DNA of 64,000 nt, from the NCBI RefSeq assembly GCF_001982635.1, contig NZ_MKFI01000006.1, forward strand, positions 169,113 through 233,112, read 5' to 3'. Below are positions 16,951-25,565 of this stretch, piece by piece. The DNA comes from Bradyrhizobium mercantei. GTDB taxonomy: Bacteria; Pseudomonadota; Alphaproteobacteria; Rhizobiales; Xanthobacteraceae. A model generated the notes under the pieces. The model did not search any database. It saw nothing but the letters and a program-made list of their open reading frames with translations, and was not told where the DNA came from. The position numbers and the translations under genes were made by a program. Positions within the stretch are counted from its first letter, which is position 1. Every line of letters starts with the position of its first letter.

Positions 16951-18267
16951 ATGGACATGAGCTGGAAGGACGTCCTCGAATCGATCCAATTGGCGCTGCG
17001 CTCGGTCGGCGCCGAGGTCGCCTCGCCCTGGTTCTATCTGCAATTCGGCATCATCCTCGCCGCCGCGGGGCTCTCCTACGCCGCCGATACCGCCATTCAT
17101 GCGCGGGTCGAGCTGTCGTCGCTGGCGATACGCTGGCCGCTGCCGCTCCGGCACTTCGCCCGCGTGATGGTGACGAGCGCCTCCACCGCCGTGTTCGCGG
17201 TCCTGATGATCATCTCGCGCATCGTGATGTGGCACGCGACCTGGCCGAGCCGCAGCTACCTGATCGCGGTCTCCGCCAAGCTGGCGCTGGCCTGGCTGAT
17301 GATCCGGCTCGTCACCTCGGTGATCGACAACGCCTTCATCGTCAAGACGGTGTCGATCGCGGCCTGGGTGGTCGCGGCGCTGAGCATCATCGGCCAGCTC
17401 GATTGGGCGGCCGAAACGCTGGATTCCTATGCGGTCGTGGTCGGCGGGCTGCGCCTGACGCCGCTGCTGCTGCTCAAGGCCGGTGCGCTCCTGATCGTGG
17501 CGCTGTGGCTGACCAACCTCGCCAGCAATTTCGCCGAGAGCCGCATCAATCGCGCCACCGACCTGACGCCGTCGATCCAGGTGCTGCTGGTCAAGATCAT
17601 CCGCATCGGCCTGATGGTGCTGGCGATCGCGATCGCGCTCGGCGCGGTCGGCATCAACCTGTCGGCGCTCGCGGTGTTCACCGGTGCGGCCGGCGTCGGC
17701 ATCGGTCTCGGCTTGCAGAAGATCGTCGCCAATTTCATCAGCGGCCTGATCCTCTTGGTCGACAAATCGGTGAAGCCCGGCGACCTCGTCACGATCGGCG
17801 ACAATTCGGGCCGGATCAGCGCGATGAAGACCCGTTACATCTCGGTCGCCGCCGGCGATGGCCGCGAATTCCTGATCCCGAACGAGGACCTGGTGACGCA
17901 GAAGGTCACCAACTGGACCTACACCGACAAGAACACGCTGGTGAAGATCGCCTTCTCCACCAATTACGACGCCAATCCGCGGCAGGTCTGCAAGCTTGCG
18001 ATCGCGACCGCCGCGGCCCATCCGCGCGCCACCAAGGGCCGCACGCCGAACTGCATCCTGACCGAGTTCGCCGAGGCCGGGATGAAGTTCTCGCTGACGT
18101 TCTGGATCGCCGATCCCGACGGCATGGACAATGTGAAGAGCGACGTCATGCTGTCGCTGTGGGACGCCTTCAGGCAGGAGGGCATCAAGGTGCCCTATCC
18201 AGTGCGGGAACTCCGCATCCGCGGCGGCGCGCTGCCGGTCGAGAGCGTGGTCGAGGTCTCCAGCTAA
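16951..18267 (+). CDS. MscS-family mechanosensitive ion channel
   Basis: This is a 438-residue inner-membrane channel. Several N-terminal transmembrane helices (to about residue 230) precede the MscS core. The pore helix and beta domain are clear: GVGIGLGLQKIVANFISGLI, then VKPGDLVTIGDNSGRISAMKTRYISV and the portal-forming segment GREFLIPNEDLVTQKVTNW. It would open under membrane tension to release solutes during hypo-osmotic shock. I chose the ATG at 16951; a TTG at 16945 and an ATG at 16957 are alternatives. It is divergent from the K+/H+ antiporter. Confidence 0.93.
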   Translation: MDMSWKDVLESIQLALRSVGAEVASPWFYLQFGIILAAAGLSYAADTAIHARVELSSLAIRWPLPLRHFARVMVTSASTAVFAVLMIISRIVMWHATWPSRSYLIAVSAKLALAWLMIRLVTSVIDNAFIVKTVSIAAWVVAALSIIGQLDWAAETLDSYAVVVGGLRLTPLLLLKAGALLIVALWLTNLASNFAESRINRATDLTPSIQVLLVKIIRIGLMVLAIAIALGAVGINLSALAVFTGAAGVGIGLGLQKIVANFISGLILLVDKSVKPGDLVTIGDNSGRISAMKTRYISVAAGDGREFLIPNEDLVTQKVTNWTYTDKNTLVKIAFSTNYDANPRQVCKLAIATAAAHPRATKGRTPNCILTEFAEAGMKFSLTFWIADPDGMDNVKSDVMLSLWDAFRQEGIKVPYPVRELRIRGGALPVESVVEVSS

Positions 18268-18431
18268 CGTTTGAGCACGATTTTCCGGACAATTGGCGGC
18301 TATTCCGGATTACGCCGGGAAATCAAGCCGTTTGAACATTGTCCCCATGCCCAAGCTTGGCTTGCACCGGGCGCGCCGATCATTAAATTAGGGCCAGAAA
18401 TCAGCCCTTTGCCCGCAGAAACATCCCGCCC

Positions 18432-19256
18432 ATGAGCTATATCGACGCCACCGACACCTCGCTTCGCAAGACCGGCCAGATCAAGCTGCACGGACCGAGC
18501 GGCTTTGCCGGCATGCGCAAGGCGGGCGCGCTGGTGTCGAAATGCCTCGACGCGCTGACCGACATCGTCAAGCCTGGCGTCCCGACCTCCGTGATCGACG
18601 AGTTCGTCCGCAAGTTCGCCTTCGACCACGGCGCCTATCCGGCGACGCTGATGTATCGCGGCTATCGCTACTCGACCTGCACCTCGATCAATCACGTGGT
18701 CTGCCACGGCATGCCGGGCGACCGCCCGCTGAAGGAAGGCGACATCGTCAATGTCGACGTCACCTTCATCGTCGACGGCTGGTATGGCGATTCGAGCCGC
18801 ATGTATGCGATCGGCGCCATCGCGCGGAAGGCCGAGCGGCTGATCGAGGTGACCTATGAGGCGATGATGCGCGGCATTGCCGCGGTCAAGCCCGGCGCCA
18901 CGACAGGCGATATCGGCCACGCCATCCAGAGCTTCGTCGAACCGCAGGGCATGAGCGTGGTGCGCGACTTCTGCGGCCATGGCCTCGGCCGCCTGTTCCA
19001 CGACGAGCCGAACATCATCCATATCGGCCGCCCCGGCGAAGGCGCGCCGCTGAAGCCCGGCATGTTCTTCACCATCGAGCCGATGATCAATCTCGGCAAG
19101 CCGCATGTGAAGATCCTGTCCGACGGCTGGACCGCGGTGACCCGCGACCGCTCGCTGTCGGCGCAGTTCGAGCACTCGGTCGGCGTCACCGCCGACGGCG
19201 TCGAGATCTTCACGCTGTCCGAGCGCCACGGCGAGAAGCCGTGGGTGCAGGTATAA
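18432..19256 (+). CDS. map: Type I methionine aminopeptidase
   Basis: This 274-residue cytoplasmic metallopeptidase would remove the initiator Met from nascent proteins. The five metal ligands of the pita-bread fold can be located: the two Asp in NVDVTFIVDGWYGDSSRMY, the His in GHGLGRLFHDEP, the Glu in FTIEPM and the Glu in QFEHSVGV. The substrate-pocket His is in TSINHVVCHGMP. Length and architecture are those of the bacterial type Ia enzyme with a short N-terminal extension (about 25 residues). The gene ends before a strong hairpin and is convergent with an MFS transporter. radC, often close to map in this order, lies about 4 kb downstream here. Confidence 0.97.
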   Translation: MSYIDATDTSLRKTGQIKLHGPSGFAGMRKAGALVSKCLDALTDIVKPGVPTSVIDEFVRKFAFDHGAYPATLMYRGYRYSTCTSINHVVCHGMPGDRPLKEGDIVNVDVTFIVDGWYGDSSRMYAIGAIARKAERLIEVTYEAMMRGIAAVKPGATTGDIGHAIQSFVEPQGMSVVRDFCGHGLGRLFHDEPNIIHIGRPGEGAPLKPGMFFTIEPMINLGKPHVKILSDGWTAVTRDRSLSAQFEHSVGVTADGVEIFTLSERHGEKPWVQV

Positions 19257-19289
19257 CTGGATCCAAGTCTGATTGGGTTTGAGTGCAAT

Positions 19290-19319
19290 CGGGCCGCCGT
19301 CTGAGACGACAGCGGCCCG
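19290..19319. terminator. Bidirectional hairpin terminator between map and the MFS gene
   Basis: A GC-rich perfect stem (CGGGCCGC with GCGGCCCG, with the inner palindrome GTCTGAGAC) lies between the convergent map and transporter genes, about 30 bases after the map stop and 6 bases after the transporter stop. A short TCTTATTTGG run follows on the plus strand. It would terminate transcripts from both sides. Confidence 0.7.
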
Positions 19320-19325
19320 CGCATC

Positions 19326-20525
19326 TTATTTGGTCTCCGTCGCAAGATAGGCGAGCGCACAGAGCGGCAACACGCCGCCGATTGCGGCCGCCAGCAGCCA
19401 TCCGCCCGAAGCATAGGCCCAGCCGCCGACGCCCGAGCCGAGCGCGCCGGCGAGGAAGAACGTCGCCATATAGAGCCCGTTGAGCCGGCTGCGCGACTCC
19501 GCACCGAGCACGAACAGCGCGCGGAAGCCGAGCACGACATTGGCCTGCACGCCGAAATCGATCGCAATCGCCGCCGCGACGAACAGGGCGAGCGACAGCG
19601 TCGAGCCCGGCTCGGTGATCACCGTGAGCGCGAAGCCGGCGCTCGCCAGCAACAGCGCCGCCGCGGTGGCCGGGCGCGTCCAGCCGCGATCGGCGACACG
19701 GCCCGCGAGCGGCGCCGATACGACGCCGGCCGCACCGACCAGCGCAAACAGCGCGATTCCGGACTGCGTGAATCTGAACGCGGGCCCGGCGAGAACGAGC
19801 GGCACGGTGGTCCAGAACAGGCTGAATGCTGCGAACAGGCTGGCCTGGTAGAGCGCGCGACGCTTGAGCACCGGCGTGGTGCGGGCGAGGTGGACCATGG
19901 AGCGCAGCAGCGCACCATAGCCCAGCCGCGTCTGCGGCATCCGCGTCGGCAGCGTCCAGCGCAACAGGATCGCAAGCGACACCATCAGCGCCGCCGAGAT
20001 CCAGTAGACCATGTGCCAGGACGACACCGAGGCGATGAAGCTCGACGCCGGACGCGCCAGCACCACCCCGATCATCAATCCGCTGGTGACATTGCCGACC
20101 ACCTGCCCCCTGATGCGCTCGGGCGCCAGGTGGCCGGCATAGGGAATCAGGATCTGCACGGCGACCGACGAGAAGCCGACCGACAGCGCGGCAGCGAGGA
20201 ATGGCAGCGGATGCCGCGACAACGCAGCCGCAGCGAGCGCGACCGCAGCCAGCGCGATCACCGTCGAGACCAGCCGGCGGTTCTCGATGAGGTCACCGAG
20301 CGGAACGATCAGCAAGAGACCCGCGCCATAGCCGAGCTGGGTCATGGTGACGAGCAGGCCCGCATGTTCGGGCAACAGGCCAAGATCCGCGGCAATCGGC
20401 CCGGCCAGGGGCTGGGCATAGTAGATATTGGCGACGACCAGTCCGCAGGACAGTGCCAGCAGGAAGGTCAGCCAGGTGGATACCGAATCCGGCTCCGGTC
20501 CGGCGTCGGAGGTGATCGTCGTCAT
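19326..20525 (-). CDS. MFS efflux transporter
   Basis: This 399-residue protein has 12 predicted transmembrane helices and belongs to the major facilitator superfamily, drug or aromatic-compound efflux type. The family loop between helices 2 and 3 is recognisable in YGAGLLLIVPLGDLIENRRLV. The frame extends 11 codons upstream, but I place the start at the ATG at 20525, which follows GGAGACGCT. A TetR-family gene lies 57 bases upstream on the same strand, and the gap holds an inverted repeat that is also found before the tetR gene. The regulator therefore probably controls this transporter. The substrate cannot be deduced. Confidence 0.9.
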   Translation of the reverse strand: MTTITSDAGPEPDSVSTWLTFLLALSCGLVVANIYYAQPLAGPIAADLGLLPEHAGLLVTMTQLGYGAGLLLIVPLGDLIENRRLVSTVIALAAVALAAAALSRHPLPFLAAALSVGFSSVAVQILIPYAGHLAPERIRGQVVGNVTSGLMIGVVLARPASSFIASVSSWHMVYWISAALMVSLAILLRWTLPTRMPQTRLGYGALLRSMVHLARTTPVLKRRALYQASLFAAFSLFWTTVPLVLAGPAFRFTQSGIALFALVGAAGVVSAPLAGRVADRGWTRPATAAALLLASAGFALTVITEPGSTLSLALFVAAAIAIDFGVQANVVLGFRALFVLGAESRSRLNGLYMATFFLAGALGSGVGGWAYASGGWLLAAAIGGVLPLCALAYLATETK

Positions 20526-20536
20526 AGCGTCTCCAT

Positions 20537-20558
20537 TTCGGGAATAATCATTTCCCAA
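20537..20558. promoter_or_regulatory. Candidate TetR operator before the MFS gene
   Basis: The inverted repeat GGGAA-N7-TTCCC, with flanking TTC and AA, lies 11 bases upstream of the transporter start. A second site with GGAA-N7-TTCC and the same 7-base spacer sits in front of the tetR gene. The two sites resemble each other more than their surroundings. This is an inference from pattern only. Confidence 0.5.
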
Positions 20559-20582
20559 TTAGCCACGAAGCCGGCCGGCAAT

Positions 20583-21206
20583 TCATGCCAGCAGCCTCAT
20601 CGCGATATCGACTGCGGCGGCGGTGTCCGCCGGCGCCCGCCCGGATTTTCCGACCACGCGCAGGCCCTGCGTCAGGCAGACCATCACGCGCGCCGTGTCG
20701 TCCGGATCGATCCGTCCCGAGATCGAGCCGTCCGCCTGCCCCTGCCGGATCAGGTCGGCCAAAAACGCCTCGTTGCGCGCCAGGGTCGCGCCGACCCGTG
20801 TCGCGACCTCGCGGTCCACGATTGCGAGTTCGACCGCACTGCCGACGACCATGCAGCCGCGCCGGCCTTCGATGCCCTTGGCCGAGTCGACATAGAAGCC
20901 GAGCACGGCGCGCAGCCGCTCGCGCGCCGTGCCGCGGGTCCCGGCGATCAAGGCAATCTGATCGTTGCGCAGGCGCATGTACCGGTCGAGCGCAGCCAGG
21001 AAGACCGCGCGCTTGTCCTTGAACGCCTTGTAAATGCTGCCAGACGCAAGCCCCATCGCCCCGGTCAGGTCCTCGATCGAGGTGGCGTTGTAACCCTGTT
21101 CGCGAAACACCTTGATGGCCTTGTCGAGCGCCTGGTCCACGTCGAATTCCCGCGGCCGCCCGCGCGGGCGGGCCATCTGCTGCATTCGCTGGACCATGGT
21201 CGTCAT
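20583..21206 (-). CDS. TetR/AcrR-family transcriptional repressor
   Basis: This is a 207-residue repressor with an N-terminal helix-turn-helix (about residues 18-66: DVDQALDKAIKVFREQGYNATSIEDLTGAMGLA then GSIYKAFKDKRAVF) and a C-terminal ligand domain of the TetR_C class with VVGSAVELAIVDREVATRVGATLARNEAFL. The ATG follows GAGGGAATG. It heads a two-gene unit with the MFS transporter and probably represses both until it binds a small molecule. Matching inverted repeats before both genes support autoregulation. Confidence 0.92.
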   Translation of the reverse strand: MTTMVQRMQQMARPRGRPREFDVDQALDKAIKVFREQGYNATSIEDLTGAMGLASGSIYKAFKDKRAVFLAALDRYMRLRNDQIALIAGTRGTARERLRAVLGFYVDSAKGIEGRRGCMVVGSAVELAIVDREVATRVGATLARNEAFLADLIRQGQADGSISGRIDPDDTARVMVCLTQGLRVVGKSGRAPADTAAAVDIAMRLLA

Positions 21207-21214
21207 TCCCTCTT

Positions 21215-21236
21215 TTAGGAAAAGATCGTTCCCTAA
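21215..21236. promoter_or_regulatory. Candidate TetR operator before tetR
   Basis: The imperfect palindrome TTAGGAA-N7-TTCCCTAA lies immediately upstream of the tetR ribosome-binding site. The same GGAA-N7-TTCC core occurs before the downstream transporter gene. The position would block transcription of the regulator's own gene. Confidence 0.5.
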
Positions 21237-21268
21237 ATCAATTCACGTCTTTGTGCGGCGCGGAAAAA

Positions 21269-21988
21269 TCAATAGTCGCTCCGCGTGCGCCTCTCGATCT
21301 CCTCGGGTGTGTGGTTCTCTCCGATCGACATCGCGCAGATCCGCGACAGATGCAGATAGGACAGCCCGGTCTCCTCCGCCCAGGCGTTGAACTGCGCCTG
21401 CACCTTGGCGAGATCGCGCTTCGACTTGACCTCCTCGGCGATATCGAGGCCGGCATCGCGCAGGCAGGCTGTGACGTCGTGCGAGGTGACGAAGCCGTCC
21501 CAGCCGAGGAAGCGCAGCAGCATCTGCCCGGTGTTGCCGCCGAGCCGGCTGCCGCGCTTGGCGAGCAGCTCCAGCAGCCCGATCTCGTTCGACGATGGCC
21601 AGGCGCTCAGGAATTTTCCAAAGCTGCCATGCTCGCGCGCGATCTCCTGCACGAAGCGGCCATTGTCGCGCACCGACATGATCTTGGCGCCGTTGCGCAC
21701 GATCCTGGCGTCGCTCGTCAGCTTCTCCCAGAATTCATCCGATTTGAAGGCGAGCTTGGCGGGCGCAAAGCCGAGGAACGCCTCCTCGAAGCCCTCCCAT
21801 TTGGCATCGATCACGCTCCAGGCAAAGCCTGCGCAGAACACGCGCCTGGTCATCTCGGCCAGCACGCGGTCATCACCGAGCTTTGCCAGCGCCTTGGCGC
21901 CCGCCGGGGGCCGCAACAGCTTCTCCAATGCTTTCGGCCCGCCCTTGCGCTTCTCGGCGCGTGCGCGGATCACCTTGAATGACGTCAC
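21269..21988 (-). CDS. DNA-3-methyladenine glycosylase I (Tag)-like protein
   Basis: The frame opens at 22141, but I place the start at the GTG at 21988 (VTSFKVIRARAEKRKGG), which follows the strong site GGGAGG. The first 51 codons of the frame would read through a palindromic repeat and have no protein character. The resulting 239-residue protein matches the HhH-GPD-fold Tag-related family seen in rhizobia, with DDRVLAEMTRRVFCAGFAWSVIDAKWEGFEEAF near its N-terminus and FLGWDGFVTSHDVTACL later. The zinc-binding Cys/His set of E. coli Tag is not evident, so the activity may differ. It would act in base-excision repair of alkylated DNA. Confidence 0.82.
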   Translation of the reverse strand: MTSFKVIRARAEKRKGGPKALEKLLRPPAGAKALAKLGDDRVLAEMTRRVFCAGFAWSVIDAKWEGFEEAFLGFAPAKLAFKSDEFWEKLTSDARIVRNGAKIMSVRDNGRFVQEIAREHGSFGKFLSAWPSSNEIGLLELLAKRGSRLGGNTGQMLLRFLGWDGFVTSHDVTACLRDAGLDIAEEVKSKRDLAKVQAQFNAWAEETGLSYLHLSRICAMSIGENHTPEEIERRTRSDY

Positions 21989-22016
21989 GGCGCCCTCCCT
22001 GGATTCTTGTTTTGAC

Positions 22017-22061
22017 GCGTTTTCTTTACGCGAACCGGTATCCACTTCGCTCGAAAACGCT
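22017..22061. repeat. 45-bp palindromic element, copy 1
   Basis: The arms GCGTTTTC and GAAAACGC enclose an imperfectly paired middle that includes ACCGGT. A second copy at 52898-52942 differs at only two positions. The element lies upstream of the Tag-like gene, between its ribosome-binding site and the divergent dioxygenase gene. It belongs to a family I recall as dispersed in Bradyrhizobium and related genomes. Confidence 0.85.
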
Positions 22062-22221
22062 CTTTTCAATTCCGAATTGTTGCAGCCGACGGTAATTCGC
22101 CGGCCGCATCGTGGCAAACCGTCGCAGGGCCTTGGGGCCATATCGAGAAACCAAACCGTCCTGATGTCGCCACGCTGAGTGGCAAATGGGAAGCCTCACG
22201 CGCAAACGACAGGAGCGATGA

Positions 22222-23055
22222 TTGGACAAGTCCACGCGCCGCGGCTTTCTCGGCCTGATCTCGGCAAGCGCCGCCGGCCTGCTGCCGGCACGACAGGCCA
22301 ATGCGGCGTCCGAGAGCCGGCCAATCGACACCGCGGAAGCATGCATCCTGACGCCGCAGGCGGAGGAAGGGCCGTTCTATGCCGATCCGAAGCTCGTGCG
22401 GTCCGACATCACAGACGGCAAGGCCGGGATTCCTCTGACGCTGCGGCTGCGCGTGATCGAGGCCGGCGCCTGCACGCCGATGGCAGGCGCGCGGGTCGAC
22501 ATCTGGCATTGCGACGCGCAAGGTCTCTACTCGGCGTTTCCCGGCCAGGGCGACCGGCACAACATCGACGAATCGCAGCAAAGCTTTCTGCGCGGCACGC
22601 AGATGACCGACGCTGCGGGATGGGTCGCGTTCAATACCATCTATCCCGGCTGGTATGACGGGCGCGCCACCCATATCCATTTCAAGGTCTTCCTCGACGA
22701 CAGGACCGTGCTGACCGGCCAGACCTTCCTGCCGGACGCGCTGAACGAATTCATCTACGCCAATGCGCCTGATTATACCGGCCGTCCGCGGCCGCGCACG
22801 ACGCTGAATGCCAACGACCATGTGGTCGAGATCGCCGATCCGGACCGCCGCGCCTTCTGCGCGGTGAAGGAGGAGAAGGAGCGCTACGTGGCGACGCTGA
22901 CGCTCGGCGTCGACAGACGCGCCGAGATCGCGATGCAGCCGCGGCGCGGCCCGCCGCCGGGACCTCCGCCCGGAATGGGCCCCGGCCCGATGCACGGACA
23001 TCGGATCAAGGACCGGCTGGCGGCGCTGATCCCCGGCCTGAAGCGCACCCAGTAG
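22222..23055 (+). CDS. Tat-exported intradiol ring-cleavage dioxygenase-like protein
   Basis: This 277-residue protein has a twin-arginine signal at its very start (STRRGFLGLISASAAG, predicted cleavage near ANA|ASES) followed by the intradiol dioxygenase fold. Non-haem iron ligands can be placed: Tyr in DAQGLYSAF, Tyr in IYPGWYDGRA and the two His of ATHIHFKVF. GPFYADPKLVR is the family N-terminal motif. The C-terminus is a Gly/Pro-rich tail. The start is a TTG at 22222, supported by AGGAG six bases upstream and because it places the arginine pair correctly. Classical catechol and protocatechuate dioxygenases are cytoplasmic and sit with other ring-degradation genes. This one is exported and isolated, so its substrate may be extracellular. 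Confidence 0.85.
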   Translation: MDKSTRRGFLGLISASAAGLLPARQANAASESRPIDTAEACILTPQAEEGPFYADPKLVRSDITDGKAGIPLTLRLRVIEAGACTPMAGARVDIWHCDAQGLYSAFPGQGDRHNIDESQQSFLRGTQMTDAAGWVAFNTIYPGWYDGRATHIHFKVFLDDRTVLTGQTFLPDALNEFIYANAPDYTGRPRPRTTLNANDHVVEIADPDRRAFCAVKEEKERYVATLTLGVDRRAEIAMQPRRGPPPGPPPGMGPGPMHGHRIKDRLAALIPGLKRTQ

Positions 23056-23106
23056 CGCCACGCGAGGCCCTTGCAAAACGCGGCCGGCACGGCAAGGTTG
23101 TGGCCG

Positions 23107-23820
23107 ATGCCCGTCAAGCCCGATGCCAGCAACGACGAAACCAGTGAGACGCCGCATTATCACGGCCATCGCGAGCGGCTGCGCGAGCGTTTCTACGCGG
23201 CGGGGCCGGACGCGCTCACCGACTATGAGCTGTTGGAGATGGCGCTGTTCGCCGCCATCCCGCGCCGCGACACCAAGCCACTCGCCAAGGCGCTGCTGAA
23301 GAAGTTCGGCTCGTTCGCCGAGGTGGTGCACGCGCCGGTGGCGCGGCTGCGCGAGGTCGAGGGCGTCAAGGATGCCTCGATCAACCAGATCAAGCTGCTT
23401 GCCGCGGCCGCGGAGCGGATCGCCAAGGGCGAGATCAGGCGCAGCATCGCGCTGTCGTCCTGGAACGACGTCATCGCGTATTGCCGCTCGGGCATGGCGT
23501 TCGCCGACAAGGAGCAGTTCCGCCTGCTGTTCCTCGACAAGCGCAACCAGCTGATCGCCGACGAGGTACAGCAGACGGGCACCGTCGATCACACCCCGGT
23601 CTACCCGCGCGAGGTGATCAAGCGCGCGCTGGAACTGTCCGCCACCGCGCTGATCCTGGTGCACAATCATCCGTCCGGCGACCCGACGCCCTCGCAGGCC
23701 GACATCCAGATGACCAAAGCGATCGTCGACATCGCAAAACCGCTCGGGATCGCCGTGCATGATCACATCATCGTCGGCAAGAACGGACATACCAGCTTCA
23801 AGGGCATGAGATTGATGTAG
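23107..23820 (+). CDS. radC: RadC family JAB-domain protein
   Basis: This is a 237-residue protein with a helix-hairpin-helix-like N-terminal part (HGHRERLRERFYAAGPDALTDYELLEMALF) and a C-terminal JAMM/MPN metallo-hydrolase domain. The metal-binding signature is complete: VHNHPSGDPTPSQAD, with the upstream Glu in YPREVIKRALEL. The family was once linked to DNA repair, but its biochemical role is unsettled. I chose the ATG at 23107; a TTG at 23071 would add 12 residues and would lie 16 bases after the dioxygenase stop. Confidence 0.93.
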   Translation: MPVKPDASNDETSETPHYHGHRERLRERFYAAGPDALTDYELLEMALFAAIPRRDTKPLAKALLKKFGSFAEVVHAPVARLREVEGVKDASINQIKLLAAAAERIAKGEIRRSIALSSWNDVIAYCRSGMAFADKEQFRLLFLDKRNQLIADEVQQTGTVDHTPVYPREVIKRALELSATALILVHNHPSGDPTPSQADIQMTKAIVDIAKPLGIAVHDHIIVGKNGHTSFKGMRLM

Positions 23821-23882
23821 TCTCGCGGACGCGTCGCACCGCCGCCGATCCCTGCCCGCACCGAGGCTTCTCTACGGAGACG

Positions 23883-25247
23883 ATGATGTCGAAAGGCCCG
23901 AGCGCAGTTCTCTCGTCCGACGAGATCGACGCGATTGCACGTGATGCCGTCGCGGAGGGACAGGCGGACCGCAAGCCGGCTGCATGGCAAACGATCCAGC
24001 CGCTTCGAAACGCCCAGCGCCACCAGCCTGAGGCCGCGATGGCACTGGTATGGATTGTCGACCAGCGAAGCCTGGCCAGGGATGAGGCGGCGGACCTTCT
24101 CCTCGAGATAGCGGAGGCCCATGACGACGACATTGGGATCCTCTCGACGCTTGGGCAATGCCTCGAAGCCGTCCGCGACATCGACGATCTGAACGCGGCA
24201 CCGCCGGAACACCCGATCTTTCAGATGACACTCGAGAGGCTCGAACGCCTCGCCAGGCGCCATGCGGGGCAGCCTGAACAGGAAAAGATCCTGCGCGGGC
24301 TCGCCACGTCGGCGCGCATGATGGCCCGCCAGAAGGATGCGATCGCCGAGGCCAGCCTTCGAAGGCTGGTCGACATCGATCCGGAAAAAAGCCCGCCTCA
24401 TTACAATCTGGGACTCTTCTACAAGACGCGCGGCCGGTTCGCGGAAGGCGTGGCGGCAAACCAGGCCGCCGCACACCTGTCGCAAGAGGTGATCGACAGC
24501 TACGAGTGGAATCTCGGGATCTGCGCCACGGGAGCCGGCGACACCGGGATCGCCTTGGACGTGTGGAAGCGGATGGGGCAGAAAATCGGGCATGGGCGGT
24601 TCGGCTTGCCGGAAGGCGGATATCCCGCCTGCAAGGTGAGGCTTGCCGAGCGGCCGCTTGCCGAGCGGACGGCAGACTGCGATGACCCGGGCGAAGAGGA
24701 AACGGTCTGGATCGAACGGTTGAGCCCGTGCCATGGCATCATCCGCAGCGTGCTGTACGGCGATCTCGGCGTCGACTATGGCGATGTCATCCTGATGGAC
24801 GGCGCCCCGATCACGCATCACACCTACGGTGAGCAGCAGATCCCGGTCTTCCCCCATCTGGCAACGCTGCTGCGCCGGAACTACCAGGTGTTCGATTTCG
24901 CGGGCACGCAGGAGACTGCACGGCAATTGGCTGACATCAGCGACGAGTTGGCCGAGGATGCCGTGATCTATTCCCACTCCGAGAGCTTCAAGATCATGTG
25001 CGCGAATTGCTGGCGCAACCCCGATATCGATCACGCCGATCACGAGCAAATGGAAAAGCACGTCGTCACCGGCCGCATCGCCGCGCCGCCCGACATCGCA
25101 CCCAGGCGGCTTCTGGATCTGATCGACAAGGCGATCGAAAGGCGAGGAACCTGCCAGCTCTACGCCCCCGATCTCTGCGCAGCCGCGGGACAGCCGGCGC
25201 GCGAGCAGATCGACCGACGCCGGTTTGCGTTGCTGACGAACAACTAG
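23883..25247 (+). CDS. TPR protein with an unassigned Cys/His-containing C-terminal domain
   Basis: This is a 454-residue soluble protein. Residues about 10-240 are all helical and contain at least two recognisable tetratricopeptide units (EASLRRLVDIDPEKSPPHYNLGLFYKTRGRF and the segment after it). The C-terminal 200 residues form a different domain containing WIERLSPCHGIIRSVLYGDLGVDYGDVILMDG, HSESFKIMCANCWRNPDIDHADHEQMEKHV and a final Cys pair (GTCQLYAPDLCAAAG). The CxxC and clustered His could bind a metal. I do not recognise this domain. The start is either of two adjacent ATG codons after CGGAGACG. It is monocistronic. Confidence 0.75.
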   Translation: MMSKGPSAVLSSDEIDAIARDAVAEGQADRKPAAWQTIQPLRNAQRHQPEAAMALVWIVDQRSLARDEAADLLLEIAEAHDDDIGILSTLGQCLEAVRDIDDLNAAPPEHPIFQMTLERLERLARRHAGQPEQEKILRGLATSARMMARQKDAIAEASLRRLVDIDPEKSPPHYNLGLFYKTRGRFAEGVAANQAAAHLSQEVIDSYEWNLGICATGAGDTGIALDVWKRMGQKIGHGRFGLPEGGYPACKVRLAERPLAERTADCDDPGEEETVWIERLSPCHGIIRSVLYGDLGVDYGDVILMDGAPITHHTYGEQQIPVFPHLATLLRRNYQVFDFAGTQETARQLADISDELAEDAVIYSHSESFKIMCANCWRNPDIDHADHEQMEKHVVTGRIAAPPDIAPRRLLDLIDKAIERRGTCQLYAPDLCAAAGQPAREQIDRRRFALLTNN

Positions 25248-25565
25248 TCTCGTCTTGGCGAAAGCAGCCAGGACGACGGTGAAGCAGCTTGTTCGGTGTC
25301 ATCACCCGCGCATGCGCATGCGGGTGATCCAGTATTCCAGAGGCAGCAGTGCTTGAGCCGAGAAGCCGCGGCGTACTGGATCGCCCGGTCGAGCCGGGCG
25401 ATGACAGCGGGCTTGGGGACGCGGGTGCATTTTCGCGACACTGGAACGACGTCGCACGCGACCCGGCGTCATACGGCCATGTGCTGGTGCCGCTAAAATA
25501 GCCGATGCAACGTTTTCCGCGCCGCGGCGTTTGCTGCAGGTTGATTTGATGGCCTTGGGGGACCG
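25248..25565. other. Intergenic region holding a repeat and the glgX promoter
   Basis: These 318 bases contain one long palindromic element (25297-25396) and, after it, about 170 bases with no gene that must carry the glgX promoter. I did not find a convincing promoter match or RNA gene in that part. Confidence 0.6.
25297..25396. repeat. Dispersed palindromic element, TGTCATCACCCGC family
   Basis: The outer arms TGTCAT and ATGACA and the second-level arms GATCCAGTA and TACTGGATC enclose the element. Two strong local hairpins, CACCCGC with GCGGGTG and TCGCCCGG with CCGGGCGA, occupy its ends. The family is one I associate with Bradyrhizobium intergenic regions. Confidence 0.8.
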
